This document shows positions 53,979 through 63,157 of a stretch of DNA of 64,000 nucleotides, piece after piece (within the stretch, counting starts at the first letter, position 1; the number at the start of each line of letters is the position of its first letter). Under the pieces are notes generated by a model that was not told where the DNA came from, did not search any database, and saw only the letters and a program-made list of their open reading frames with translations. Source of the DNA: Erysipelothrix sp. HDW6C (lineage in GTDB: Bacteria; Bacillota_I; Bacilli_A; Erysipelotrichales; Erysipelotrichaceae); contig NZ_CP049861.1 of assembly GCF_011299615.1 (NCBI RefSeq), forward strand, positions 1,364,001 through 1,428,000, read 5' to 3'. The position numbers were made by a program, and so were the translations under genes.

Positions 53979-54260
53979 ATGTGGAGGATGGTTATCCAAT
54001 TTATTCCGTTTAAGTATCATTGGGTTGCACGCAGTGTTTTTAGAGGTTCAATTATGGTAGGGACTGGTTTTATTCTCATTAACCAAGTTGGTGAAGAGAT
54101 TCGCAGTACGATTGTTCGGGGACATGCATTAAGTCTGCAACCGTTACTGAATGTAACACTCGTGATAGCAATCAATAATATTGTTAAGGCGCTATCTGAT
54201 ACTATTGAGGCAGTAATCGAAGGTGTTCAAGGAAATGGTGAAGATGAAAGCAAGAATTAA
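53979..54260 (+). CDS. Small hydrophobic protein or fragment
   Basis: This open frame of 93 residues has two hydrophobic segments (RGSIMVGTGFILINQVG and LLNVTLVIAINNIVKAL) and an acidic end (GNGEDESKN). The start is doubtful: GGAGG lies 3-7 bases inside the frame rather than before the ATG. I do not recognise it. Given its place at the edge of the island, it may be the surviving 3' end of a longer membrane protein gene. Confidence 0.4.
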   Translation: MWRMVIQFIPFKYHWVARSVFRGSIMVGTGFILINQVGEEIRSTIVRGHALSLQPLLNVTLVIAINNIVKALSDTIEAVIEGVQGNGEDESKN

Positions 54261-54321
54261 TTACTTTCGAAGCAGTCTTATTGTTCACGGATATGCTATC
54301 ATTGTCTAAAGAGGTAACTTT

Positions 54322-55446
54322 ATGAAGATTGTACATATCGCCGACCTGCACATTGGTCGAAAACTTATGGAGTTCAACTTGATTAAAGATCAAGAATATA
54401 TATTCAATCAAATTATAGATATTGTGCGGGACAGACACGCAAATGTTGTCATTATCGCCGGTGATATTTATGATAAGGCAAGTCCAAGCGAGGAAGCATT
54501 TCGTCTATGGGATTCTTTTTTGCTTGCATTGGCGGCTCTAGATATTCATGTAATTGTCACAGCTGGAAATCATGATTCACCCGAACGCCTTGGGATCGGA
54601 TCACGCCTATTAAAAAACCAAAACATTCATTTTTCTACTGAGTATTCTGGAGTGATTGAAATGGTGCAAATTGATAGTGTTGATTTTTACCCGATTCCGT
54701 TTGTAAAGCCATCATCCGTACGCAATGCATCACCGGATTTTTCAGGGCAGACATACGAAGATGCATACCGATTTATTATTGATAATATTGAAATCAACCC
54801 ACTACGGAAGTCCGTCCTTATTGCGCATCAATTTTTCATCAATGGTTCCAGTTCTCCAATGTTGTCAGAATCGGAGGTAGCACCAGCTGTCGGTGGATTG
54901 GATGCGATTGATGTTGAATTGCTCGATAAATTTGACTATGTTGCGTTAGGTCATATCCATCGTCCGCAGAAAGTTGGTCGCGATACTATTCGATATGCGG
55001 GTTCACCATTAAAATATTCATTTTCAGAAGTGCGTACTGAAAAGAGTGTTGTTATGCTTGAAATCAATGAAGTGATAGATTTTGAAATGATTCCGTTAAT
55101 TCCATTGCGAGATGTTCGAGAAATTGTCGGCTATCTTGATGACTTAATTTTGGTGGCTGATGAAAAATCACGTCATGATTTGATCCATGTGATCTTGAAA
55201 GATGAGCGGGATGTATTTGATGCTATGGGAAAAATTCGCTCTGTTTATCCCAATGCTTTAACATTGGAGTTTGACAATGCAATAAGAGAAAGTGATGTTA
55301 ATTTAAAACGTGCAGAAGTTCTTCTTGAAAAACAACCCCTCGAAATGTTTTCTACATTCTTTGAAGAACAATTAGGACGACCGATGGAGAATGATGAAAC
55401 AGCTGCTGTTACTATGATATTGAATGAAGTTGAGGAGAATCAATGA
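54322..55446 (+). CDS. sbcD: SbcD nuclease subunit (Mre11-like)
   Basis: SbcD is the nuclease subunit of the SbcCD complex, which cuts hairpins and protein-blocked DNA ends. It has 374 residues. Metallophosphoesterase motifs are IADLHIGRKL, IIAGDIYDKASPSEEA, VTAGNHDSPERL and ALGHIHRPQ. It has an AGAGGTAA site and overlaps sbcC by 4 bp (ATGA). Confidence 0.96.
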   Translation: MKIVHIADLHIGRKLMEFNLIKDQEYIFNQIIDIVRDRHANVVIIAGDIYDKASPSEEAFRLWDSFLLALAALDIHVIVTAGNHDSPERLGIGSRLLKNQNIHFSTEYSGVIEMVQIDSVDFYPIPFVKPSSVRNASPDFSGQTYEDAYRFIIDNIEINPLRKSVLIAHQFFINGSSSPMLSESEVAPAVGGLDAIDVELLDKFDYVALGHIHRPQKVGRDTIRYAGSPLKYSFSEVRTEKSVVMLEINEVIDFEMIPLIPLRDVREIVGYLDDLILVADEKSRHDLIHVILKDERDVFDAMGKIRSVYPNALTLEFDNAIRESDVNLKRAEVLLEKQPLEMFSTFFEEQLGRPMENDETAAVTMILNEVEENQ

Positions 55447-58400
55447 GACCCATTACACTAGAAATATCCGCATTTGGTCCTTATGCCAATAAAACACGTG
55501 TTGATTTCACACAGTTTGTGGATGGGCTTTTTCTGATAACCGGAGATACCGGAGCGGGTAAGACAACGATTTTCGATGCGATTTCATATGCTTTGTATGA
55601 TGATGTTAGTGGCAATGTGCGTGGTAAGGATACGATCCGAAGTGATTATGCGCGACCAGAGGATGAAACATATGTAAGTCTTACGTTTTCACATCGTAAT
55701 TTAACATATTCGATTCGTCGTTCACCGCGCTATATGAGGCCAAAAACACGCGGCGAAGGTGAGACTGAGCAAGCACCTAAAGTTTCATTAATTCTTCCAG
55801 ACGGCTCTGAAATCGATAACCTTAACAAAGTAAAACACATGGTTAATGAATTGTTAGGTATGGACGAATCCCAATTCAAGCAGATTGTGATGATCGCCCA
55901 AGGAGAATTCCTAAAACTCTTGAATGCAACGAGTAATGAGCGCTCGGATATTTTTCAAAAAATATTTGATACCAAAGTTTATGCTCGTATTCAAAAAGAA
56001 TTGCAAAACAAATATAAAGAAACACAGAAATTGTTGGATGCTTACAAAGTGGATGTTCAAAAATTAAGTGCAGGAATTGTAGGACTTGATGATGCGAGGA
56101 AAGCTGAGCTCAATGTTTACAATGTGAGCAGTGTTCTTGAAATATTAAACTCATTAATTGAGACTTCAAAGCGCGAAATGGATGAAAATAATGTAAAATT
56201 AGGTACACTTGCAAAAAAACATGAATCTATGATGGTTGCTTTGACGAAGCACCAATCACGGGTTCAAGATACGGAAAAATTGCAGAGAGCGAGGGAACTA
56301 ATTCACACTCGTTTTGAAACAACGAATGTCATCACAAACTTAAGTGCAAAGATTGCGATACAAAAAAAATACCGTGATACAGTCAAACCGTTATATCAAA
56401 GGTTTGTAATTGAAACGGACCGTTTTCAAGGTTTAGAGTTGCAATATCGAGCTATTGAAAGTGAGTCTACAGTCAATACGCAAAAACTATTGGAGTACGA
56501 AGAGGCATTAGCACCACTCCAAATCGTAAGTGAAGGATTTGTTGCGCGCAAACTTCAAGTTGAAAAGTTGAGTGCAAGTTTAAATATGTACGCTCTCATG
56601 GATACACTACTTCTTGAGCAGAACAAACTAAAGAAGGAACACCTCGAACTCGATTCATGTATCGAGTTTGAAGAAAAGCGAATTACGAAGACGCGTCTCG
56701 CAATTGAACAAGCTACCTTGAGTCGCCAAAGAATTAGCGAATTAACAATTGAGAGCAATGCACTGGCTGCAGACTTAACTCAGCAAGAGATAACATATAA
56801 CCTTCTTCAGGCACGGGAAAAACTATTGGAGCACCGCTTCTTGCTTAGTCATGATATTGAGAAAGAAACAACACTTTATCTCAATATTGAAAAAGAGTAT
56901 GAAACAAGTACACATGAGTTTAGTGTGGCTGAATCTTCATTTTTGCGTAATCAAGCAGGGCTTTTAGCTAAAACGCTTCTTTTGGACAAGCCATGTCCGG
57001 TTTGTGGATCATATGATCATCCTGCTCCTGCTCTTCTGCCAGAAGATGAGGTGAGTGAGAAAATGTTGGATGACATGAGAAAAAGTAGAGATGTGTTGTA
57101 TGTCCAACTTCGAAAGGCATCTGAGGTGCTTAAAGTGAGCAACACACGTGCCGAAAGTCTCGATATATCAATCTCATCAAATGATGATGAACTGTCCAAG
57201 CAGTCTGTATTATTTGAATCTTTGGATGTTGCAAGTGAAACAATTGAAATGACGAAAGTAAATATTTCTGTTATTTTTGAAGCGATTCAGCAACTACAGG
57301 ATACAGTAATTGATGTTGAGAAAATGAAAGAGTCGCTAGTATCGTATGAATTGTCACATAAAGAGAAAGAGCAACATTTAGACGTTATCGTCAAACGGTT
57401 AACTGAGTTGAATGTTGAAATTAAGTCGAAACAAGAAAATCTTGATTTTGAAACATCTACTGAAGTCGCAAAGCAAATTGAGCGATTGCAAAAATCATTA
57501 GATGATGATGAGGGAGCTTATGCTTCGCAGAAACAAAAAGTTGCCGATATCTCGTTGGTGATTGCAGGCAATCGTGCAAAACGTGACCAATTGAAGCAAC
57601 AAATGGCAAATCAGCAGCAAGCTTTAAGTGAATCTGAAGCAGCCTTAAGTGACGCAATTTCACAAATTGGTATCGAAACCATTGATGCATTTAAAGGAGC
57701 ACTGCTCAGTGATCATGACTTTAATGCACTGACAGCGCTCTATGATGATGCGATTTTAGAACGTGAACGACTCCTTGAAGAGATAAAGATTCTTGAAAAA
57801 CGTATTGATGATACACCTGCGATTGATGAAGAAACTCTAAAACTTGAGAAGTCAAAGTTGGATCTTGAAATTGAGCAACGTCGCCAACAAGATAAATCAT
57901 TGAATTATTCCCTTATCACAAATTCTGGGACACATGAGCGACTCGTTAAGATTCAAAATAAAACAAAAGATTTGGAAGCTACATATGCAATGCTAAGTGA
58001 TCTCTCAAAGGCAGCCAATGGTGAGTTGCTTGGAAAAGATAAAATAACCCTTGAACACTATGTTCAATCTGCGTATTTCGAATACATTATCAATGAGGCA
58101 AACAAACGATTTAGACGTATGACGCGTGACCGTTTTGAGTTGGTAAGACAAGAGCAATCAAACAATCGTTCAGCGAAATCGGGTCTTGATTTAGATGTAA
58201 TGGATTATTGGACCGGAAAACGTCGTTCAGTCAAATCATTATCAGGCGGAGAATCATTTAAAGCTTCCTTATCGTTAGCGTTGGGACTTTCTGATGTTAT
58301 TCAAAACTTTTCTGGTGTTGTTGCCGTTGAAGCAATGTTTATTGATGAAGGGTTCGGCACGCTTGACGAGACATCATTAAATGATGCCATCGATACGCTT

Positions 58401-58535
58401 CAAGAACTCGCAAGTAATTCTCGTTTAGTGGGAATCATTTCGCATGTTCCGGAATTGAAACAACGAATTGAACAGCAATTGGTGATTCATAAACATGAAA
58501 ATGGAAGTTCGATTGAGCAGATACGAATTGTGTAA
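55443..58535 (+). CDS. sbcC: SbcC ATPase subunit (Rad50-like)
   Basis: SbcC is the long coiled-coil ATPase partner of SbcD. It has 1030 residues. Walker A is ITGDTGAGKTTIFDAI near residue 35, followed by VIMIAQGEFLKLL-type Q-loop residues. Long coiled coils flank the zinc hook CPVCGSYDHPAPALLPED near residue 517. The signature motif KSLSGGESFKASLSLALGLS and Walker B AMFIDEGFGTLDETSL are at the C-terminus. It forms an operon with sbcD. Confidence 0.96.
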   Translation: MRPITLEISAFGPYANKTRVDFTQFVDGLFLITGDTGAGKTTIFDAISYALYDDVSGNVRGKDTIRSDYARPEDETYVSLTFSHRNLTYSIRRSPRYMRPKTRGEGETEQAPKVSLILPDGSEIDNLNKVKHMVNELLGMDESQFKQIVMIAQGEFLKLLNATSNERSDIFQKIFDTKVYARIQKELQNKYKETQKLLDAYKVDVQKLSAGIVGLDDARKAELNVYNVSSVLEILNSLIETSKREMDENNVKLGTLAKKHESMMVALTKHQSRVQDTEKLQRARELIHTRFETTNVITNLSAKIAIQKKYRDTVKPLYQRFVIETDRFQGLELQYRAIESESTVNTQKLLEYEEALAPLQIVSEGFVARKLQVEKLSASLNMYALMDTLLLEQNKLKKEHLELDSCIEFEEKRITKTRLAIEQATLSRQRISELTIESNALAADLTQQEITYNLLQAREKLLEHRFLLSHDIEKETTLYLNIEKEYETSTHEFSVAESSFLRNQAGLLAKTLLLDKPCPVCGSYDHPAPALLPEDEVSEKMLDDMRKSRDVLYVQLRKASEVLKVSNTRAESLDISISSNDDELSKQSVLFESLDVASETIEMTKVNISVIFEAIQQLQDTVIDVEKMKESLVSYELSHKEKEQHLDVIVKRLTELNVEIKSKQENLDFETSTEVAKQIERLQKSLDDDEGAYASQKQKVADISLVIAGNRAKRDQLKQQMANQQQALSESEAALSDAISQIGIETIDAFKGALLSDHDFNALTALYDDAILERERLLEEIKILEKRIDDTPAIDEETLKLEKSKLDLEIEQRRQQDKSLNYSLITNSGTHERLVKIQNKTKDLEATYAMLSDLSKAANGELLGKDKITLEHYVQSAYFEYIINEANKRFRRMTRDRFELVRQEQSNNRSAKSGLDLDVMDYWTGKRRSVKSLSGGESFKASLSLALGLSDVIQNFSGVVAVEAMFIDEGFGTLDETSLNDAIDTLQELASNSRLVGIISHVPELKQRIEQQLVIHKHENGSSIEQIRIV

Positions 58536-58597
58536 GTTTATCCTTACATCTATTAAACTAAAGGTGCTATAATACTTACACAAAATTGGAGGCGGCT

Positions 58598-59566
58598 ATG
58601 GACGTAAATAAAGCAATAATACACGCAATTGATAGCGATTTAAAATCAGTTATTCTATCTGAATTTCCCATGAATCTTAACAATGCTAAAGCGATTGAGA
58701 CGTATATCTTAAAACTTGTAAAAGGATTAGTAGGGAGTACATCGTCTTCGAAGGCAAAACTTGGAGAGAACAGTTCGCTCAATAATTTGTTGAATACGCA
58801 ATTAAACTTTGTTGAGTCGACACAAAAAATAGCCCGCGAGTGGTTTGAGCACAATGTGCAATCCATGGATTATGTTGGAACTAACCTTATATTTGCACTT
58901 ATTGACCTTGATGAGTCTGTGGCATTGGTAATGTTTGAGCTCTTAAACAAAGATGGTTTTATCAAAATTACGCAAAATCAGCATGGTGTAGAGAACTCGT
59001 TGGTTCATAATCACGCAATACTACCAAGCACATTTTCAAGTATTCCAGCCGCTTTTATGCTAAATCTTGGGTCCGCAGAATTAACACTGAAATACAACGC
59101 AGAAAATAAAGACCGCATTGAATCCTTACTCGATTGTACGATCATTGCTAACTCAAAAGATTCGTTTCGTGTCGTAGGAACGTTGGTTGATTACATTTCC
59201 GAACAACGAGATGAAGATGGCTTCAAGAATATTGTTAAGGCAAAGCAAGTCATTACAGATAATATTGAGTTTTTTGATGAGATCGAACCAAAACAAATTT
59301 TAAAAGAAGTCTTTGAAGATTTAAGTGATGATGAGGAGTCGATTGTAAGTGCAACGTTTGAAGATCATAATGTTGTTGATATGATTGATCTAAAGACAAT
59401 GAAACGCACATCTGTTGCAAAACGTCATCGAATTAAAACAGAATCTGGCATCGAAATTATTCTGCCGCTTGATATATTGGATGTCAGTGATATTGTTGAT
59501 ATAAAAACAGATATAAATGGTCGGGTTACTATTGAATTGAAAGATATAGGGAAAATTGTTGAATAG
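58598..59566 (+). CDS. Nucleoid-associated protein-like (YejK/NdpA)
   Basis: This 322-residue soluble protein has an overall layout similar to the NA37/YejK (NdpA) nucleoid-associated family: an N-terminal AIIHAIDSDLKSVILSE, a middle strand region beginning VGTNLIFALIDLDESVALVM, then a charged helical part and an all-beta end (GIEIILPLDILDVSDIVDIK). The start is ATG 58598 behind TTGGAGG; the TTG at 58586 is inside that site. A TATAAT at 58569-58574 gives it its own promoter. The family link is by pattern and I am moderately sure. Its place after sbcCD would suit a DNA-related role. Confidence 0.5.
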   Translation: MDVNKAIIHAIDSDLKSVILSEFPMNLNNAKAIETYILKLVKGLVGSTSSSKAKLGENSSLNNLLNTQLNFVESTQKIAREWFEHNVQSMDYVGTNLIFALIDLDESVALVMFELLNKDGFIKITQNQHGVENSLVHNHAILPSTFSSIPAAFMLNLGSAELTLKYNAENKDRIESLLDCTIIANSKDSFRVVGTLVDYISEQRDEDGFKNIVKAKQVITDNIEFFDEIEPKQILKEVFEDLSDDEESIVSATFEDHNVVDMIDLKTMKRTSVAKRHRIKTESGIEIILPLDILDVSDIVDIKTDINGRVTIELKDIGKIVE

Positions 59567-59576
59567 GAGAGATAGT

Positions 59577-60023
59577 ATGGGACAAGACATTATTGACTAC
59601 ATATCTAATATTGATGTTAAATACCGTGACGTTTATATAAAACTCATGAATATTGTTGCGGATGCAATTCCAGAAGGTTTTGAATTACAAATGCTTTATG
59701 ATATGCCAACATATGTTGTACCAAAGTCTCGCTATCCTCAAGGGTATCACGTAAAACCGGAGTATCCGTTGCCGTTTTTATCACTGGGTGTGCAAAAGGG
59801 ACATATTGGCATCTATCACCTTGGCATCTATATGGACCCACAACTACTAGCTTGGTTTGAAAAAGCATACGCTGAAACAATGCCTACAAAACTAGATATG
59901 GGAAAATCTTGTATTCGTCTAAAGAATCCCAACACAATACCTTTTGATTTGATTGCCGATTTGGTACAACAGGTAACTGTTGATGAATATATTGATAGGT
60001 ATGAATCTAACTCATCCCGTTGA
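59577..60023 (+). CDS. DUF1801 family protein
   Basis: This 148-residue protein belongs to the DUF1801 (YdhG/YdeI-like) group. Its pattern is seen in DIIDYISNIDVKYRDVYIKL, LQMLYDMPTYVV and LPFLSLGVQKGHIGIYHLGI, then LDMGKSCIRLKN. The function is unknown; it may be a stress protein. The start is ATG 59577 with AGGAGA upstream. It is probably co-transcribed with the upstream gene, whose stop is just before its ribosome site. Confidence 0.75.
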   Translation: MGQDIIDYISNIDVKYRDVYIKLMNIVADAIPEGFELQMLYDMPTYVVPKSRYPQGYHVKPEYPLPFLSLGVQKGHIGIYHLGIYMDPQLLAWFEKAYAETMPTKLDMGKSCIRLKNPNTIPFDLIADLVQQVTVDEYIDRYESNSSR

Positions 60024-60098
60024 TTATAATAATATAAGAATCCGTTGTAACCCTTATCAAAATACTGTAAACTATGTTTAGAGAGTGGGAGGTTATCC

Positions 60099-60800
60099 AT
60101 GAAAAAGAAAAAGTTAATGTATGTTGAAATTGCAATTCAGTTAAAGAACGATATCCTCGCTGGAAAATATCCAATGGGTTCCTATATCCCAACAGAACGC
60201 GAATTGGAAGAAACATTCAATGTAAGTAAAATTACGGTTCGAAATGCTGTAGAAATCCTTGCAAATGAAGGCTATGTAGAAAAGAAGAGTGGAAAAGGGA
60301 CAATCGTCATTAGTAATCGTCTTTTTAATAAACTCTCAAAAGCTGCCTCTTTCTCATCAATTCTAGAAGAAAATCATCAACTTGAAAAGGAACTTATCGG
60401 GATTGAGATTGTACCAACCGATCCAAATTCAAAACTACGCCATACCTTTGGTGATGAAGTAACGTGCCTAAGAAGAATGTATTATCTTGATGGTAAGCCA
60501 TATATCACATTCGAACATTATTTTCCTGTGATGATGATAAAAAATGCAATCAATGAAATTGAGCAAGATTCACTGTACAAATGGCTTGATCAAAAAGGGT
60601 ACGATGTGGCTAAATTCCAGGATAAATTTTATGTTGTAACCAAGGCGAAAGAGTATATTACTAAAATTCTTGCTACTGCTGATACCCCATTGTTATGTCG
60701 GGAACGAACAACTGTTGATGCTGATGGCGATGTTGTAGAAATTTCCTACGGTTACTATGACTCCACGACAATGCCTTATATTATTGAGTACGAAATCTAA
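60099..60800 (+). CDS. GntR/HutC-family regulator (UTRA)
   Basis: This transcription regulator has 233 residues. The N-terminal winged helix has IQLKNDILAGKYPMGSYIPT then ERELEETFNVSKITVRNAVE, followed by YVEKKSGKGTIV. A UTRA effector domain (about 85-230; VTCLRRMYYLDGKPYITFEH, ISYGYYDSTTMPY) follows, of the type binding sugar phosphates or amino sugars. It is monocistronic, so its target genes and effector are not evident from context. It has a GGGAGG site and terminator. Confidence 0.93.
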   Translation: MKKKKLMYVEIAIQLKNDILAGKYPMGSYIPTERELEETFNVSKITVRNAVEILANEGYVEKKSGKGTIVISNRLFNKLSKAASFSSILEENHQLEKELIGIEIVPTDPNSKLRHTFGDEVTCLRRMYYLDGKPYITFEHYFPVMMIKNAINEIEQDSLYKWLDQKGYDVAKFQDKFYVVTKAKEYITKILATADTPLLCRERTTVDADGDVVEISYGYYDSTTMPYIIEYEI

Positions 60801-60823
60801 CCGAGTTATCTCGGTTTTTTTGT
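60798..60823 (+). terminator. Terminator of the GntR-family gene
   Basis: CCGAG-TTAT-CTCGG forms a hairpin followed by seven T. Confidence 0.75.
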
Positions 60824-60915
60824 GATTTCGTTTCGTAGTTTATGATTATAAATTAAAGAGTGTTTCGGTTTCAGTCGCAAATTCACTATGATATAATCGC
60901 AACGAGGTGGATGTT

Positions 60916-61473
60916 TTGAAAAATGAAATGAATTGGCAACAATCATTGAAAGAACTTCAGGATGGTAACGAAAGATTTCGAAAACAAGTTTTACGCAATG
61001 CAGCACATAGCAGTGAATACTTACAATCACTTGTGTTAGGGCAAAAGCCCCACGCTGTAGTCGTTAGTTGCTCGGACTCTCGTGTGTCTCCGGATTTAAT
61101 CTTTGATGAGCGTTTGGGTGAGATATTTATCATTCAAAATGCAGGAAACATTGTTGATGATACGGTAATAGGTAGTATTGAATTTGCGATTGAGAGTCTG
61201 GGTAGTGCACTTGTAGTTGTGTTAGGTCACAGTGATTGTGGCGCAGTGACTGCTGCATCCCAGGGTGTGCATGTTGATGGGAAATTACAGTATGTGATTG
61301 ATTCAATCGTCCCTCACATTCGCAAAGGAGAAACACTCGAACAGCAAATTAAGCAAAGTGCCGAAGAAATGGCAGATATTTTGCGAAATGAACCTGTAAT
61401 TAAAAAGGCAGGTACGAAGGTTATTTCTGCTTATTACAATATAAACGATGGTTCAATCCAATGGATACTTTAA
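60916..61473 (+). CDS. Beta-carbonic anhydrase
   Basis: This enzyme converts CO2 and water to bicarbonate with a zinc ion. The likely start is TTG 60916, with GAGGTGG 5 bp before it; GTG 60907 lies in that site and ATG 60928 is a shorter option. It has 185 residues. Zinc ligands are the Cys and Asp-Arg pair of VVSCSDSRVSPD and the His and Cys of VLGHSDCGAVTA. FIIQNAGNIVDD is also typical. It ends in KVISAYYNINDGSIQWI, the usual C-terminal strand. Low-GC pathogens often need it to supply bicarbonate at ambient CO2. Confidence 0.94.
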   Translation: MKNEMNWQQSLKELQDGNERFRKQVLRNAAHSSEYLQSLVLGQKPHAVVVSCSDSRVSPDLIFDERLGEIFIIQNAGNIVDDTVIGSIEFAIESLGSALVVVLGHSDCGAVTAASQGVHVDGKLQYVIDSIVPHIRKGETLEQQIKQSAEEMADILRNEPVIKKAGTKVISAYYNINDGSIQWIL

Positions 61474-61498
61474 GAATGTTTCGACATTCTTTTTTTTC
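61472..61498 (+). terminator. Terminator of the carbonic anhydrase gene
   Basis: AAGAATGT-TTCG-ACATTCTT forms a hairpin followed by eight T. Confidence 0.85.
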
Positions 61499-61546
61499 TT
61501 CTAATTTGTGATATAATTAGAAGGATGTTTTTAAAGGAGAATGCTT

Positions 61547-63148
61547 GTGATAAGTACAAATAATCTATCGCTTATGTTCGATGGAAAAGCTCTTTTCGAA
61601 GAGGTGTCAATTAACTTTACTCAAGGTAATTGCTATGGCGTTATCGGCGCAAATGGTGCTGGTAAGTCAACATTTTTAAAATTATTGTCAGGTGAGTTAG
61701 ACCCTACCGGAGGCCATGTGTCCATTCAACCGGGGAAAAGACTCTCGTTTTTGAAACAAGATCACTTTGCTTTCGATGATTATACCGTTCTGGAAACTGT
61801 AATTATGGGTAATACAGAGCTTTATGCAATCATGAAAGAAAAAGATGAGATTTATCTTAAAGAAGATTTTAGTGAAGCTGATGGAATTCGTGCTGGAGAA
61901 TTGGAAGAAAAATTTGCTGACATGGATGGTTGGAATGCTGAAACTGAAGTGTTTACGTTACTTAATGGACTGAGCGTTGATTCAAAATATCATGAAGAGA
62001 AAATGAGTAATCTTCCGGGTTCAGATAAAGTTAAAGTGTTGTTGGCACAGGCTGTATTTGGTCATCCTGATATTTTACTTCTTGATGAGCCTACAAACCA
62101 CTTGGATCTCGATGCAATTAACTGGCTTGAAGAGTTTGTTATAAATCTTGATAGCACCGTAATTATGGTTTCTCATGATCGACACTTTTTAAATAAAACG
62201 TGTACACATATTGCGGATATTGATTATGGAAAAATCCAGTTATTCGTCGGTAACTATGATTTCTGGTATGAATCAAGTCAATTGATTCTTCGCCAAATGA
62301 AAGATGCCAATAAGAAAAAAGAAGAAAAAATTAAAGAACTCAAAGACTTTATTGATCGCTTTAGTGCTAATGCATCGAAATCCAAACAGGCAACATCACG
62401 AAAGCAAGCATTGGCTAAGATTAATATCGAAGATATGGTTGCATCAAAGCGACGGTATCCATTTATTGAATTTAAACCCCGTCGTAATCTTGGTTCATCG
62501 ATTTTGAATGTTGACTCACTCACAAAGACAGTAGAGGGTAGCAAGGTACTTGATGCTATTAATCTGACTGTCAAAAATGATGATAAAATTGCGTTTATCA
62601 GTGAAAATGAGCTTGCATCAACAACGTTCTTTGAGTTAATCACTGGGAATATGCAACCTGATAGTGGAACAGTTCATTGGGGTTCCAGTGTTGAATATGG
62701 TTACTTTAATAAGAATTTTGATCAAGAATTTACGACTGATGAGCGTATTGTAGACTGGCTAATGGAGTTCTCCGATGAAAAAGATGAAACCTATGTGCGT
62801 GGATTCTTGGGGCGGATGATCTTCGCAGGCGATGATGCCTTAAAAAAATTAAATGTCTTGTCTGGAGGGGAGAAGGTTCGTTGCATGATGTCAAAAATGA
62901 TGATCATGGGCGCGAATGTTCTAATCTTGGACGAGCCTACAAACCACTTGGATATGGAATCAATAACAGCATTGAACAATGCTCTTATTAAGTTCCCTGG
63001 AACAATTTTAATGACTTCTCATGACCACCAAATTGTCGATACAACGGCAACTCGCATTGTTGAGTTTAAGGATGATGGATCGATTGTTGATTATCTTGGG
63101 ACATATGAGGAGTATTTGGAAAAGAAACACAACGAAAATAAGAAATAG
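61547..63148 (+). CDS. ABC-F ATPase (YbiT/YkpA type)
   Basis: This is a soluble twin-ATPase of the ABC-F family, ribosome-associated rather than a transporter. The start is GTG 61547 (MISTNNLSLMF), 7 bp after AAAGGAG; ATG 61541 is too close to that site. It has 533 residues. ABC1 has Walker A GANGAGKSTFLKL and LLDEPTNHLDLDAINWL; ABC2 has a weak Walker A region (ISENELASTTFFELI, lacking the canonical GKST) and LILDEPTNHLDMESI. The linker KKKEEKIKELKDFIDRFSAN is present. The segment VLKQ-type DHFAFDDYTVLETVIMG matches the YbiT/YkpA subgroup. Confidence 0.9.
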   Translation: MISTNNLSLMFDGKALFEEVSINFTQGNCYGVIGANGAGKSTFLKLLSGELDPTGGHVSIQPGKRLSFLKQDHFAFDDYTVLETVIMGNTELYAIMKEKDEIYLKEDFSEADGIRAGELEEKFADMDGWNAETEVFTLLNGLSVDSKYHEEKMSNLPGSDKVKVLLAQAVFGHPDILLLDEPTNHLDLDAINWLEEFVINLDSTVIMVSHDRHFLNKTCTHIADIDYGKIQLFVGNYDFWYESSQLILRQMKDANKKKEEKIKELKDFIDRFSANASKSKQATSRKQALAKINIEDMVASKRRYPFIEFKPRRNLGSSILNVDSLTKTVEGSKVLDAINLTVKNDDKIAFISENELASTTFFELITGNMQPDSGTVHWGSSVEYGYFNKNFDQEFTTDERIVDWLMEFSDEKDETYVRGFLGRMIFAGDDALKKLNVLSGGEKVRCMMSKMMIMGANVLILDEPTNHLDMESITALNNALIKFPGTILMTSHDHQIVDTTATRIVEFKDDGSIVDYLGTYEEYLEKKHNENKK

Positions 63149-63157
63149 AGGAATACA

